A DNA stretch of 64,000 bases from Meghimatium bilineatum (Eukaryota; Mollusca; Gastropoda; Stylommatophora; Philomycidae): NCBI GenBank assembly GCA_034231615.1, contig CM067298.1:2609834-2673833 (forward strand), in the 5' to 3' direction. Within the stretch, counting starts at the first letter, position 1, and each line of letters starts with the position of its first letter. The position numbers and the translations under genes were made by a program. A model generated the notes under the pieces. The model searched no databases, was not told where the DNA came from, and worked only from the letters and a program-made list of their open reading frames with translations. Below, one piece after another: positions 45,060 through 57,858 of this stretch.

Positions 45060-45300
45060 TTGTTTTTTTTCCCTGTTTGTTTTGCATATTCTTGATACAG
45101 CATAACAATTCGAAACGTTGAAAATGTCTTGTATATTGTCATGTGTGTTTTTTTCGTGTTTACACCGTATAGTCTCTTAGTGATAGTCTATCGTTTGTGT
45201 TCATCTAAAACTTGTTTTCTACATAAGTACTATTGTTTAAGTTATTCAGTTTTACAGCAGTATTACCTTTTACTAATTGTAGTAATAATTATTGGCAGCG
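45060..45300 (+). mobile_element. Dispersed repeat family E copy adjoining the 34-bp satellite
   Basis: ttcgaaacgttgaaaatgtc, ttgtatattgtcatgtgtgt, cgtgtttacaccgtatagtc, ttagtgatagtc and cagcagtattacctttt match the reversed copy at 32350-32560. The 34-bp satellite begins about 40 bp after its end. Confidence 0.65.
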
Positions 45301-45341
45301 GACAATTAGAAAATGTCAACAACTGTACCTCTTGGATTAAC

Positions 45342-48300
45342 GATCAACAACACAACAATCAGACTGTCCAGCAGAGATCAACAACACAACAATCAGACTG
45401 TCCAGCAGAGATCAACAACACAACAATCAGACTGTCCAGCAGAGATCAACAACACAACAATCAGACTGTCCAGCAGAGATCAACAACACAACAATCAGAC
45501 TGTCCAGCAGAGATCAACAACACAACAATCAGACTGTCCAGCAGAGATCAACAACACAGCAATCAGACTGTCCAGCAGAGATCAACAACACAACAATCAG
45601 ACTGTCCAGCAGAGATCAACAACACAACAATCAGACTGTCCAGCAGAGATCAACAACACAACAATCAGACTGTCCAGCAGAGATCAACAACACAACAATC
45701 AGACTGTCCAGCAGAGATCAACAACACAACAATCAGACTGTCCAGCAGAGATCAACAACACAACAATCAGACTGTCCAGCCGAGATCAGAAACACAACAA
45801 TCAGACTGTCCAGCAGAGATCAACAACACAACAATCAGACTGTCCAGCAGAGATCAACAACACAAAAATCAGACTGTCCAGCAGAGATCAACAACACAAC
45901 AATCAGACTGTCCAGCAGAGATCAACAACACAACAATCAGACGCTCCAGCAGAGATCAACAACACAACAATCAGACTGTCCAGCAGAGATCAACAACACA
46001 ACAATCAGACTGTCCAGCAGAGATCAACAACACAACAATCAGACTGTCCAGCAGAGATCAACAACACAGCAATCAGACTGTCCAGCAGAGATCAACAACA
46101 CAACAATCAGACTGTCCAGCAGAGATCAACAACACAACAATCAGACTGTCCAGCAGAGATCAACAACACAACAATCAGACTGTCCAGCAGAGATCAACAA
46201 CACAACAATCAGACTGTCCAGCAGAGATCAACAACACAACAATCAGACTGTCCAGCCGAGATCAGAAACACAACAATCAGACTGTCCAGCAGAGATCAAC
46301 AACACAACAATCAGACTGTCCAGCAGAGATCAACAACACAACAATCAGACTGTCCAGCAGAGATCAACAACACAGCAATCAGACTGTCCAGCAGAGATCA
46401 ACAACACAACAATCAGACTGTCCAGCAGAGATCAACAACACAACAATCAGACTGTCCAGCAGAGATCAACAACACAACAATCAGACTGTCCAGCAGAGAT
46501 CAACAACACAGCAATCAGACTGTCCAGCAGAGATCAACAACACAGCAATCAGACTGTCCAGCAGAGATCAACAACACAACAATCAGACTGTCCAGCAGAG
46601 ATCAACAACACAGCAATCAGACTGTCCAGCAGAGATCAACAACACAGCAATCAGACTGTCCAGCAGAGATCAACAACACAACAATCAGACTGTCCAGCAG
46701 AGATCAACAACACAACAATCAGACTCTCCAGCAGAGATCAACAACACAACAATCAGACTGTCCAGCAGAGATCAACAACACAACAATCAGACTGTCCAGC
46801 AGAGATCAACAACACAACAATCAGACTGTCCAGCAGAGATCAACAACACAACAATCAGACTGTCCAGCAGAGATCAACAACACAACAATCAGACTGTCCA
46901 GCAGAGATCAGAAACACAACAATCAGGCTGTCCAGCAGAAATCAACAACACAACAATCAGACTGTCCAGCAGAGATCAACAACAAAACAATCAGACTGTC
47001 CAGCAGAGATCAACAACACAGCAATCAGACTGTCCAGCAGAGATCAACAACACAACAATCAGACTGTCCAGCAGAGATCAACAACACAACAATCAGACTG
47101 TCCAGCAGAGATCAACAACACAACAATCAGACTGTCCAGCAGAGATCAACAACACAACAATCAGACTGTCCAGCAGAGATCAACAACACAACAATCAGAC
47201 GCTCCAGCAGAGATCAACAACACAACAATCAGACTGTCCAGCAGAGATCAACAACACAACAATCAGACTGTCCAGCAGAGATCAACAACACAACAATCAG
47301 ACTGTCCAGCAGAGATCAACAACACAGCAATCAGACTGTCCAGCAGAGATCAACAACACAACAATCAGACTGTCCAGCAGAGATCAACAACACAACAATC
47401 AGACTGTCCAGCAGAGATCAACAACACAACAATCAGACTGTCCAGCAGAGATCAACAACACAACAATCAGACTGTCCAGCAGAGATCAACAACACAACAA
47501 TCAGACTGTCCAGCCGAGATCAGAAACACAACAATCAGACTGTCCAGCAGAGATCAACAACACAACAATCAGACTGTCCAGCAGAGATCAACAACACAAC
47601 AATCAGACTGTCCAGCAGAGATCAACAACACAGCAATCAGACTGTCCAGCAGAGATCAACAACACAACAATCAGACTGTCCAGCAGAGATCAACAACACA
47701 ACAATCACACTGTCCAGCAGAGATCAACAACACAACAATCAGACTGTCCAGCAGAGATCAACAACACAGCAATCAGACTGTCCAGCAGAGATCAACAACA
47801 CAGCAATCAGACTGTCCAGCAGAGATCAACAACACAACAATCAGACTGTCCAGCAGAGATCAACAACACAGCAATCAGACTGTCCAGCAGAGATCAACAA
47901 CACAGCAATCAGACTGTCCAGCAGAGATCAACAACACAACAATCAGACTGTCCAGCAGAGATCAACAACACAACAATCAGACTCTCCAGCAGAGATCAAC
48001 AACACAACAATCAGACTGTCCAGCAGAGATCAACAACACAACAATCAGACTGTCCAGCAGAGATCAACAACACAACAATCAGACTGTCCAGCAGAGATCA
48101 ACAACACAACAATCAGACTGTCCAGCAGAGATCAACAACACAACAATCAGACTGTCCAGCAGAGATCAGAAACACAACAATCAGGCTGTCCAGCAGAAAT
48201 CAACAACACAACAATCAGACTGTCCAGCAGAGATCAACAACAAAACAATCAGACTGTCCAGCAGAGATCAACAACACAGCAATCAGACTGTCCAGCAGAG

Positions 48301-51300
48301 ATCAACAACACAACAATCAGACTGTCCAGCAGAGATCAACAACACAACAATCAGACTGTCCAGCAGAGATCAACAACACAACAATCAGACTGTCCAGCAG
48401 AGATCAACAACACAGCAATCAGACAGTCCAGCAGAGATCAACAACACAACAATCAGACTGTCCAGCAGAGATCAACAACACAACAATCAGACTGTCCAGC
48501 AGAGATCAACAACACAACAATCAGACTGTCCAGCAGAGATCAACAACACAACAATCAGACTGTCCAGCAGAGATCAACAACAAAACAATCAGACTGTCCA
48601 GCAGAGATCAACAACACAACAATCAGACTGTCCAGCAGAGATCTGAAACACAACAATCAGACTGTCCAGCAGAGATCAACAACACAACAATCAGACTGTC
48701 CAGCAGAGATCAACAACACAACAATCAGACTGTCCAGCAGAGATCAACAACACAACAATCAGACTGTCCAGCAGAGATCAACAACACAACAATCAGACTG
48801 TCCAGCAGAGATCAACAACACAACAATCAGACTGTCCAGCAGAGATCAACAACACAACAATCAGACTGTCCAGCAGAGATCAACAACACAACAATCAGAC
48901 TGTCCAGCAGAGATCAACAACACAACAATCAGACTGTCCAGCAGAGATCAGAAACACAACAATCAGACTGTCCAGCAGAGATCAACAACACAACAATCAG
49001 ACTGTCCAGCAGAGATCAACAACAAAACAATCAGACTGTCCAGCAGAGATCAACAACACAACAATCAGACTGTCCAGCAGAGATCAGAAACACAACAATC
49101 AGACTGTCCAGCAGAGATCAACAACACAACAATCAGACTGTCCAGCAGAGATCAACAACACAACAATCAGACTGTCCAGCAGAGATCAACAACACAACAA
49201 TCAGACTGTCCAGCAGAGATCAACAACACAACAATCAGACTGTCCAGCAGAGATCAACAACACAACAATCAGACTGTCCAGCAGAGATCAACAACACAAC
49301 AATCAGACTGTCCAGCAGAGATCAACAACACAACAATCAGACTGTCCAGCAGAGATCAACAACACAACAATCAGACTGTCCAGCAGAGATCAACAACACA
49401 ACAATCAGACTGTCCAGCAGAGATCAACAACACAACAATCAGACTGTCCAGCAGAGATCAGAAACACAACAATCAGACTGTCCAGCAGAGATCAACAACA
49501 CAACAATCAGACTGTCCAGCAGAGATCAACAACAAAACAATCAGACTGTCCAGCAGAGATCAACAACACAGCAATCAGACTGTCCAGCAGAGATCAACAA
49601 CACAACAATCAGACTGTCCAGCAGAGATCAACAACACAACAATCAGACTGTCCAGCAGAGATCAACAACACAGCAATCAGACTGTCCAGCAGAGATCAAC
49701 AACACAGCAATCAGACTGTCCAGCAGAGATCAACAACACAACAATCAGACTGTCCAGCAGAGATCAACAACACAACAATCAGACTGTCCAGCAGAGATCA
49801 ACAACACAACAATCAGACTGTCCAGCAGAGATCAACAACACAACAATCAGACTGTCCAGCAGAGATCAACAACACAACAATCAGACTGTCCAGCAGATAT
49901 CAACAACACAACAATCAGACTGTCCAGCAGAGATCAACAACACAACAATCATACTGTCCAGCAGAGATCAACAACACAACAATCAGACTGTCCAGCAGAG
50001 ATCAACAACACAACAATCAGACTGTCCAGCAGAGATCAACAACACAACAATCAGACTGTCCAGCAGAGATCAACAACACAACAATCAGACTGTCCAGCAG
50101 AGATCAACAACACAACAATCAGACTGTCCAGCAGAGATCAACAACACAACAATCAGACTGTCCAGCAGAGATCTGAAACACAACAATCAGACTGTCCAGC
50201 AGAGATCAACAACACAACAATCAGACTGTCCAGCAGAGATCAACAACACAACAATCAGACTGTCCAGCAGAGATCAACAACACAACAATCAGACTGTCCA
50301 GCAGAGATCAACAACACAACAATCAGACTGTCCAGCAGAGATCAGAAACACAACAATCAGACTGTCCAGCAGAGATCAACAACACAACAATCAGACTGTC
50401 CAGCAGAGATCAACAACAAAACAATCAGACTGTCCAGCAGAGATCAACAACACAGCAATCAGACTGTCCAGCAGAGATCAACAACACAACAATCAGACTG
50501 TCCAGCAGAGATCAACAACACAACAATCAGACTGTCCAGCAGAGATCAACAACACAGCAATCAGACTGTCCAGCAGAGATCAACAACACAGCAATCAGAC
50601 TGTCCAGCAGAGATCAACAACACAACAATCAGACTGTCCAGCAGAGATCAACAACACAACAATCAGACTGTCCAGCAGAGATCAACAACACAACAATCAG
50701 ACTGTCCAGCAGAGATCAACAACACAACAATCAGACTGTCCAGCAGAGATCAACAACACAACAATCAGACTGTCCAGCAGATATCAACAACACAACAATC
50801 AGACTGTCCAGCAGAGATCAACAACACAACAATCATACTGTCCAGCAGAGATCAACAACACAACAATCAGACTGTCCAGCAGAGATCAACAACACAACAA
50901 TCAGACTGTCCAGCAGAGATCAACAACACAACAATCAGACTGTCCAGCAGAGATCAACAACACAACAATCAGACTGTCCAGCAGAGATCAACAACACAAC
51001 AATCAGACTGTCCAGCAGAGATCAACAACACAACAATCAGACTGTCCAGCAGAGATCTGAAACACAACAATCAGACTGTCCAGCAGAGATCAACAACACA
51101 ACAATCAGACTGTCCAGCAGAGATCAACAACACAACAATCAGACTGTCCAGCAGAGATCAACAACACAACAATCAGACTGTCCAGCAGAGATCAACAACA
51201 CAACAATCAGACTGTCCAGCAGAGATCAACAACACAACAATCAGACTGTCCAGCAGAGATCAACAACACAACAATCAGACTGTCCAGCAGAGATCAACAA

Positions 51301-51335
51301 CACAACAATCAGACTGTCCAGCAGAGATCAGAAAC
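45342..51335. repeat. 34-bp satellite, about 176 copies, with 1258-bp and 884-bp higher-order duplications
   Basis: The unit is acaacacaacaatcagactg plus tccagcagagatca. Marker changes show large block copies. agacgctcc (45941, 47199), actctcc (46723, 47981), ccgagatc (46256, 47514) and gaaacacaacaatcaggc (46911, 48169) all recur 1258 bp (37 units) apart. gatatcaac and aatcatactg recur 884 bp (26 units) apart (49897 and 50781; 49950 and 50834). No plus-strand phase has a stop, giving 2078- and 1915-codon frames with a Q/N/T/S-rich 34-residue period. No signal, domain or gene context supports a protein. Confidence 0.98.
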
Positions 51336-51396
51336 AGATTTGTAATGAACGTACAAAACACATAACATGAACCAAAAAATATATGGTAAGAGACCA

Positions 51397-51656
51397 CATA
51401 TGTTATATGTTATATGTTATATGTCATATGTTATATGTTATATGTCATATGTTATATATTATATGTCATATGTTATATGTTATATGTTATATGTTATGTC
51501 ATATGTATATGTTATATGTCATATGTTATATGTTATATGTCATATGTTATATGTTATATGTCATATGTTATATGTTATATGTTATATGTTATATGTTATA
51601 TGTTGTCATATGTTATATGTTATATGTTATATGTTATATGTTATATGTTATATATA
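51397..51656. repeat. 7-bp (atgttat) microsatellite, about 37 copies
   Basis: Mostly tatatgt with tcatatgt variants. It lies 60 bp after the 34-bp satellite. Confidence 0.95.
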
Positions 51657-52535
51657 TTGAACGAAAGTTAAGTTATAAAGAAATTATATTTTGAAAGTGA
51701 CGACGTATGATTATGAGACTTGAACAATGACATCCACATTGGAAAATAATATAGTAACATGTGCAATTAAATGTGTTAGAAGGGTTATTGTGCCTACGTA
51801 AAACGCAAGTTCAGCTTGACAATAAACGCATCGACTATCAGATTATAGGGTATGGGTATACAAAAATACAAATAGCAACACATAAGACAATTTAAACGTT
51901 TCATCCTTAAGGTCTTTCCTTCAATAACATACAAGACAAACCGTAAAAAGATTAAAAATAATTGCACTATCACAATCACGGAAGCATTAGACGGCAGACA
52001 TTTATCAGCAAGGTAACAATGACGTATACACAGCTGTTGTCATAGAAACGCACTTTAAGAAAATATGTTTAATGACAACAAAATAAAATAGCCATGTCTG
52101 TAAACAACATCAACGAAAATACAAGAACCCCCCCCCCCCAATCCCAAATCTAAATAAATGAATGATCAGTATGAAGACACGGTGAAGGTATAGATAAAAT
52201 GTGACAACACTAATTCTTTTTGTTTTAAAAATGCAACATTACTTGAGTGACAAGTATTAGCAGTTGATATAACATGACAATCAATATATTCAGTGAAACT
52301 GCAATACAACAGTATAACAATAGTACTTACGTCAAACACAACATCGATCGGCTTAACAATGAGCGCACAAATTATCAGACTATTAGGAATAGGTATGACC
52401 AAATACAGAAAACTGCATACAAGGCAGGAGTTTCAATGTTTCAACCTTCAGGTCTTTTCAAGAAACAAAAAACAAACAAACAAACAAACAATAAAAACAG
52501 TAAACTTAGTGACAAAATCGCAAAAAAGATTTAAC
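51657..52535. other. AT-rich spacer with two diverged family E-like segments
   Basis: 51815-51935 and 52335-52465 share acaat..gcgca/gcatc, attatcagactatt or gactatcagattat, then gtttcaaccttcaggtcttt or gtttcatccttaaggtcttt. On the minus strand the latter gives a gaaac core like that of family E. A caaa run lies at 52468-52490 and a C run at 52129-52139. Confidence 0.45.
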
Positions 52536-55500
52536 AGCAGAGACATCCATTCAAGTAGTAGGACAGCACAGGCATCCACTCAAGTAGTAGGACAGCACAG
52601 ACATCCATTCAAGTAGTAGGACAGCAGAGACATCCACTCAAGTAGTAGGACAGCAGAGACATCCACTCAAGTAGCAGGACAGCAGAGACATCCACTCAAG
52701 TAGTAGGACAGCAGAGACATCCACTCAAGTAGTAGGACAGCACAGACATCCACTCAAGTAGTAGGACAGCACAGACATCCACTCAAGTAGTAGGACAGCA
52801 CAGGCATCCACTCAAGTAGCAGGACAGCAGAGACATCCACTCAAGTAGTAGGACAGCACAGGCATCCACTCAAGTAGTAGGACAGCACAGACATCCACTC
52901 AAGTAGTAGGACAGCACAGACATCCACTCAAGTAGTAGGACAGCACAGGCATCCACTCAAGTAGCAGGACAGCAGAGACATCCACTCAAGTAGTAGGACA
53001 GCACAGGCATCCACTCAAGTAGTAGGACAGCAGAGACATCCACTCAAGTAGTAGGACAGCACAGGCATCCACTCAAGTAGTAGGACAGCACAGACATCCA
53101 CTCAAGTAGTAGGACAGCACAGGCATCCACTCAAGTAGCAGGACAGCAGAGACATCCACTCAAGTAGTAGGACAGCACAGGCATCCACTCAAGTAGTAGG
53201 ACAGCACAGACATCCACTCAAGTAGTAGGACAGCACAGGCATCCACTCAAGTAGTAGGACAGCACAGACATCCACTCAAGTAGTAGGACAGCAGAGACAT
53301 CCACTCAAGTAGCAGGACAGCAGAGACATCCACTCAAGTAGTAGGACAGCACAGACATCCACTCAAGTAGTAGGACAGCACAGGCATCCACTCAAGGAGT
53401 AGGACAGCACAGACATCCACTCAAGTAGTAGGACAGCAGAGACATCCACTCAAGTAGCAGGACAGCAGAGACATCCACTCAAGTAGTAGGACAGCACAGA
53501 CATCCACTCAAGTAGTAGGACAGCACAGGCATCCACTCAAGTAGCAGGACAGCAGAGACATCCACTCAAGTAGTAGGACAGCACAGACATCCACTCAAGT
53601 AGTAGGACAGCACAGGCATCCACTCAAGTAGCAGGACAGCAGAGACATACATTCAAGTAGTAGGACATCACAGACATCCACTCAAGTAGCAGGACAGCAG
53701 AGACATCCACTCAAGTAGCAGGACAGCAGAGACATGCACTCAAGTAACAGGACAGCACAGGTCCCACTCAAGTAGCAGGACAGCAGAGATATACATTCAA
53801 GTAGTAGGACAGCACAGGCATCCACTCAAGTAGCAGGACAGCAGAGACATGCACTAAAGTAACAGGACAGCACAGGCATCCACTCAAGTAACAGGACAGC
53901 ACAGGCATCAACTCAAGTAGCAGGACAGCACAGACATCCACTCAAGTAGTAGGACAGCACAGACATCCACTCAAGTAGTAGGACAGCACAGGCATCTACT
54001 CAAGTAGTAGGACAGCACAGGCATCCACTCAAGTAGCAGGACAGCAGAGACATCCATTCAAGTAGCAGGACAGCAGAGACATCCACTCAAGTAGCAGGAC
54101 AGCACAGACATCCACTCAAGTAGTAGGACAGCACAGACATCCACTCAAGTAGCAGGACAGCAGAGACATCCACTCAAGTAGTAGGACAGCACAGACATCC
54201 ACTCAAGTAGTAGGACATCACAGACATCCACTCAAGTAGCAGGACAGCACAGACATCCACTCAAATAGCAGGACAGCACAGACATCCACTCAAGTAGCAG
54301 GACAGCAGAGACATCCACTCAAGTAGTAGGACAGCACAGGCATCCACTCAAGTAGTAGGACAGCACAGGCATCCACTCAAGTAGTAGGACAGCACAGACA
54401 TCCACTCAAGTAGTAGGACAGCACAGACATCCACTCAAGTAGTAGGACAGCACAGGCATCCACTCAAGTAGTAGGACAGCAGAGACATCCACTCAAGTAG
54501 TAGGACAGCACAGACATCCACTCAAGTAGTAGGACAGCACAGGCATCCACTCAAGTAGCAGGACAGCAGAGACATCCTCTCAAGTAGTAGGACAGCACAG
54601 GCATCCACTCAAGTAGCAGGACAGCAGAGACATCCACTCAAGTAGTAGGACAGCACAGACATCCACTCAAGTAGTAGGACAGCACAGGCATCCACTCAAG
54701 TAGCAGGACAGCAGAGACATCCACTCAAGTAGTAGGACAGCACAGGCATCCACTCAAGTAGTAGGACAGCACAGACATCCACTCAAGTAGTAGGACAGCA
54801 CAGACATCCACTCAAGTAGTAGGACAGCACAGACATCCACTCAAGTAGTAGGACAGCAGAGACATGCACTCAAGTAGTAGGACAGCACAGACATCCACTC
54901 AAGTAACAGGACAGCAGAGACATCCACTCAAGTAGTAGGACAGCACAGACATCCACTCAAGTAGCAGGACAGCACAGACATCAACTCAAGTAGTAGGACA
55001 GCACAGACATCCACTCAAGTAGTAGGACAGCAGAGACATGCACTCAAGTAACAGGACAGCACAGGTCCCACTCAAGTAGCAGGACAGCAGAGACATACAT
55101 TCAAGTAGTAGGACAGCACAGGCATCCACTCAAGTAGCAGGACAGCAGAGACATCCATTCAAGTAGTAGGACAGCACAGGCATCCACTCAAGTAGCAGGA
55201 CAGCAGAGACATCCATTCAAGTAGTAGGACAGCACAGGCATCCACTCAAGTAACAGGACAGCACAGGCATCAACTCAAGTAGCAGGACAGCAGAGACATC
55301 CATTCAAGTAGTAGGACAGCACAGGCATCCACTCAAGTAGCAGGACAGCAGAGACATACATTCAAGTAGTAGGACAGCACAGGCATCCACTCAAGTAGCA
55401 GGACAGCAGAGACATCCATTCAAGTAGTAGGACAGCACAGGCATCCACTCAAGTAGCAGGACAGCAGAGACATACATTCAAGTAGTAGGACAGCACAGGC

Positions 55501-56384
55501 ATCCACTCAAGTAGCAGGACAGCAGAGACATGCACTAAAGTAACAGGACAGCACAGGCATCCACTCAAGTAACAGGACAGCACAGGCATCAACTCAAGTA
55601 GCAGGACAGCAGAGACATCCATTCAAGTAGTAGGACAGCACAGGCATCAACTCAAGTAGCAGGACAGCAGAGACATACATTCAAGTAGTAGGACAGCACA
55701 GGCATCCACTCAAGTAGCAGGACAGCAGAGACATCCATTCAAGTAGTAGGACAGCACAGGCATCCACTCAAGTAGCAGGACAGCAGAGACATCCACTCAA
55801 GTAACAGAACAGGAGAGGCATCGACTCAAGTAACAGAACAGCAGAGGCATCCATTCAAGTAGCAGGACAGCAGAGACATATACTCAAGTAGCAGGACAGC
55901 AGTGGCATCCATTCAAGTAGCAGGAAAGCAGAGACATGTACTCATGTAACAGGACAGGAGAGACATGCACTCAAGTAGCAGGACAGCAGAGGCATCCACT
56001 TAAGTAGCAGGACAGCAGTGATATTCATTCAAGTAAGAGCACATCAGAGACATGTATTCAAGTAACAGGACAGCAGAGGCATCCATTCAAGTAACAGGAC
56101 AGCCGAGGCATCAATTCAAGTAGCAGGACAGCAGAGGCATTTTTTCAAGTAGCAGGACAGAAGTGGAATCCATTCAAGTAGCAGGACAGCAGAGACATGT
56201 ACCCAAGTTACAGGATAGCAGTGGCATCCATTCATGTAACAGGACAGCAGAGACATGTACCCAAGTTACAGGATAGCAGTGGCATCCATTCATGTAACAG
56301 GACAGCAGAGACATGTACCCAAGTTACAGGATAGCAGTGGCATCCATTCATGTAACAGGACAGCAGAGACATGTACTCAAGTAG
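52536..56384. repeat. 29-bp satellite, about 133 copies
   Basis: The core is catccactcaagtagtagga plus cagcacaga. Variants at three sites (gtagta/gtagca/gtaaca, cacag/cagag, acatc/gcatc) are combined in patterned runs. The right 600 bp is much more diverged. At 56205-56380 a 58-bp dimer (gacatgtacccaagttacag ...) repeats three times, a new higher-order unit at the array edge. Confidence 0.97.
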
Positions 56385-56399
56385 AAAGGTTTTAGTATT

Positions 56400-56643
56400 G
56401 CCATGTAGACGATATATAGAAAGACAGCAGACCAACTGGTTCGGACCAACCAGCAGACCAACTGGTTCGGACACCTTATGCGAATAGAACCATCACAACC
56501 AGCCATCCAAGCTCACAACAGTAGAAAGGTTACATGGCAAAAGGAAGACCAAGAACAAGATGGAAATATTCAAAGAGATAGTTAAGAACCACGGCATGAC
56601 CATGACAAGCGTAACAAAGATGGCCAAAGACAGAAAATATAAA
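56400..56643 (+). mobile_element. LINE family B, C-terminal end
   Basis: RRYIERQQTNWFG begins at about 56406. After a 26-bp partial duplication (ccaactggttcgga twice) it continues FGHLMRIEPSQPAIQAHNSR. The tail reads EIFKEIVKNHGMTMTSVTKM, AKDRKYKLPTTPDSIC and a stop. This is the standard end of this LINE group. The next array repeats its last codons. Confidence 0.85.
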
Positions 56644-56897
56644 CTCCCCACCACTCCTGACAGTATTTGTTAGACATAAACTCCCCACCACTCCTGACAG
56701 TATTTGTTAGACATAAACTCCCCACCACTCCTGACAGTATTTGTTAGACATAAACTCCCCACCACTCCTGACAGTATTTGTTAGACATAAATCACCACCA
56801 CTCCTGACAGTATTTGTTAGACATAAACTCCCCACCACCCCTGACAGTATTTGTTAGACATTAACTCCCCACCACTCCTGACAGTATTTGTAGAACA
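56641..56897. repeat. 37-bp tandem repeat made of LINE terminal codons, 7 copies
   Basis: aaactccccaccactcctga starts units at 56641, 56678 and so on. The first copy is in frame with the LINE and encodes KLPTTPDSIC plus stop, so the source sequence is unambiguous. Confidence 0.95.
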
Positions 56898-56929
56898 TAC
56901 AATAGATAAATGTAGACAATACAAGACAG

Positions 56930-57190
56930 CCATCTGCAAAGATCAGACCATAAAAGATTGACTTTTCAAAACTACAAGAATATATTTTAGACATATAGAA
57001 AAACATAATGGATTAGAAAGATTAATCGCGGAGGGAAAAGTTCAAAGAATGAGAACAAGAGGCCGCTCAAGAAGTTGATTGACACAGGATGTCGAAGACA
57101 TTTTGAATGTAACACTGAAAGAAGCAGGACTATTTGCACAGAACTGAGAGACTCAGAATGTCAGCTAAGGATAACTTTATGTCAACAAAC
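56930..57190 (+). mobile_element. LINE C-terminal tail, further family
   Basis: The plus strand reads RHIEKHNGLERLIAEGKVQR, MRTRGRSRS, then VEDILNVTLKEAGLFAQN. This matches the GHI.RH.GLER.I.EGKV.G.R.RGRPR order of LINE tails, with two or three stops. Confidence 0.82.
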
Positions 57191-57192
57191 TT

Positions 57193-57858
57193 CTCATACA
57201 GAAGACAAGGTATAGAATTCGTCATACAGAAGACAAGGTATAGAACTCGTCATATAGAAGACAAGGTATAGAACTCGTCATACAGAAGACAAGGTATAGA
57301 ACTGTCATATAGAAGACAAGGTATAGAATTCGTCATATAGAAGACAAGGTATAGAATTCGTCATATAGAAGACAAGGTATATAATTCGTCATATAGAAGA
57401 CAAGGTATAGAATTCGTCATACAGAAGACAAGGTATAGAACTCGTCATACAGAAGACAAGGTATAGAACTGTCATATAGAAGACAAGGTATAGAACTGTC
57501 ATATAGAAGACAAGGTATAGAACTGTCATATAGAAGACAAGGTATAGAACTGTCATATAGAAGACAAGGTATAGAACTGTCATATAGAAGACAAGGTATA
57601 GAACTGTCATATAGAAGACAAGGTATAGAACTGTCATATAGAAGACAAGGTATAGAACTCGTCATACAGAAGACAAGGTATAGAACTGTCATATAGAAGA
57701 CAAGGTATAGAACTGTCATATAGAAGACAAGGTATAGAACTGTCATATAGAAGACAAGGTATAGAACTCGTCATATAGAAGACAAGGTATAGAATTCGTC
57801 ATACAGAAGACAAGGTATAGAACTCGTCATATAGAAGACAAGGTATAGAATTCGTCTC
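57193..57858. repeat. 27/28-bp tandem repeat, about 24 copies, next to a LINE tail
   Basis: The core is catatagaagacaaggtatag with aactgt or aattcgt linkers, the source of the length difference. The first unit continues the LINE tail without a gap (tctcatacagaagacaagg), so the unit may be LINE 3' sequence; I cannot confirm that from a second copy. Confidence 0.93.

Noticed and set aside
45129-45300. Signal-peptide-like start of the long frame (MYIVMCVFFVFTPYSLLVIV)
   Set aside because: The same hydrophobic stretch appears in the copy of family E at 32350-32560, so it comes from a T-rich dispersed repeat, not from a secreted protein.
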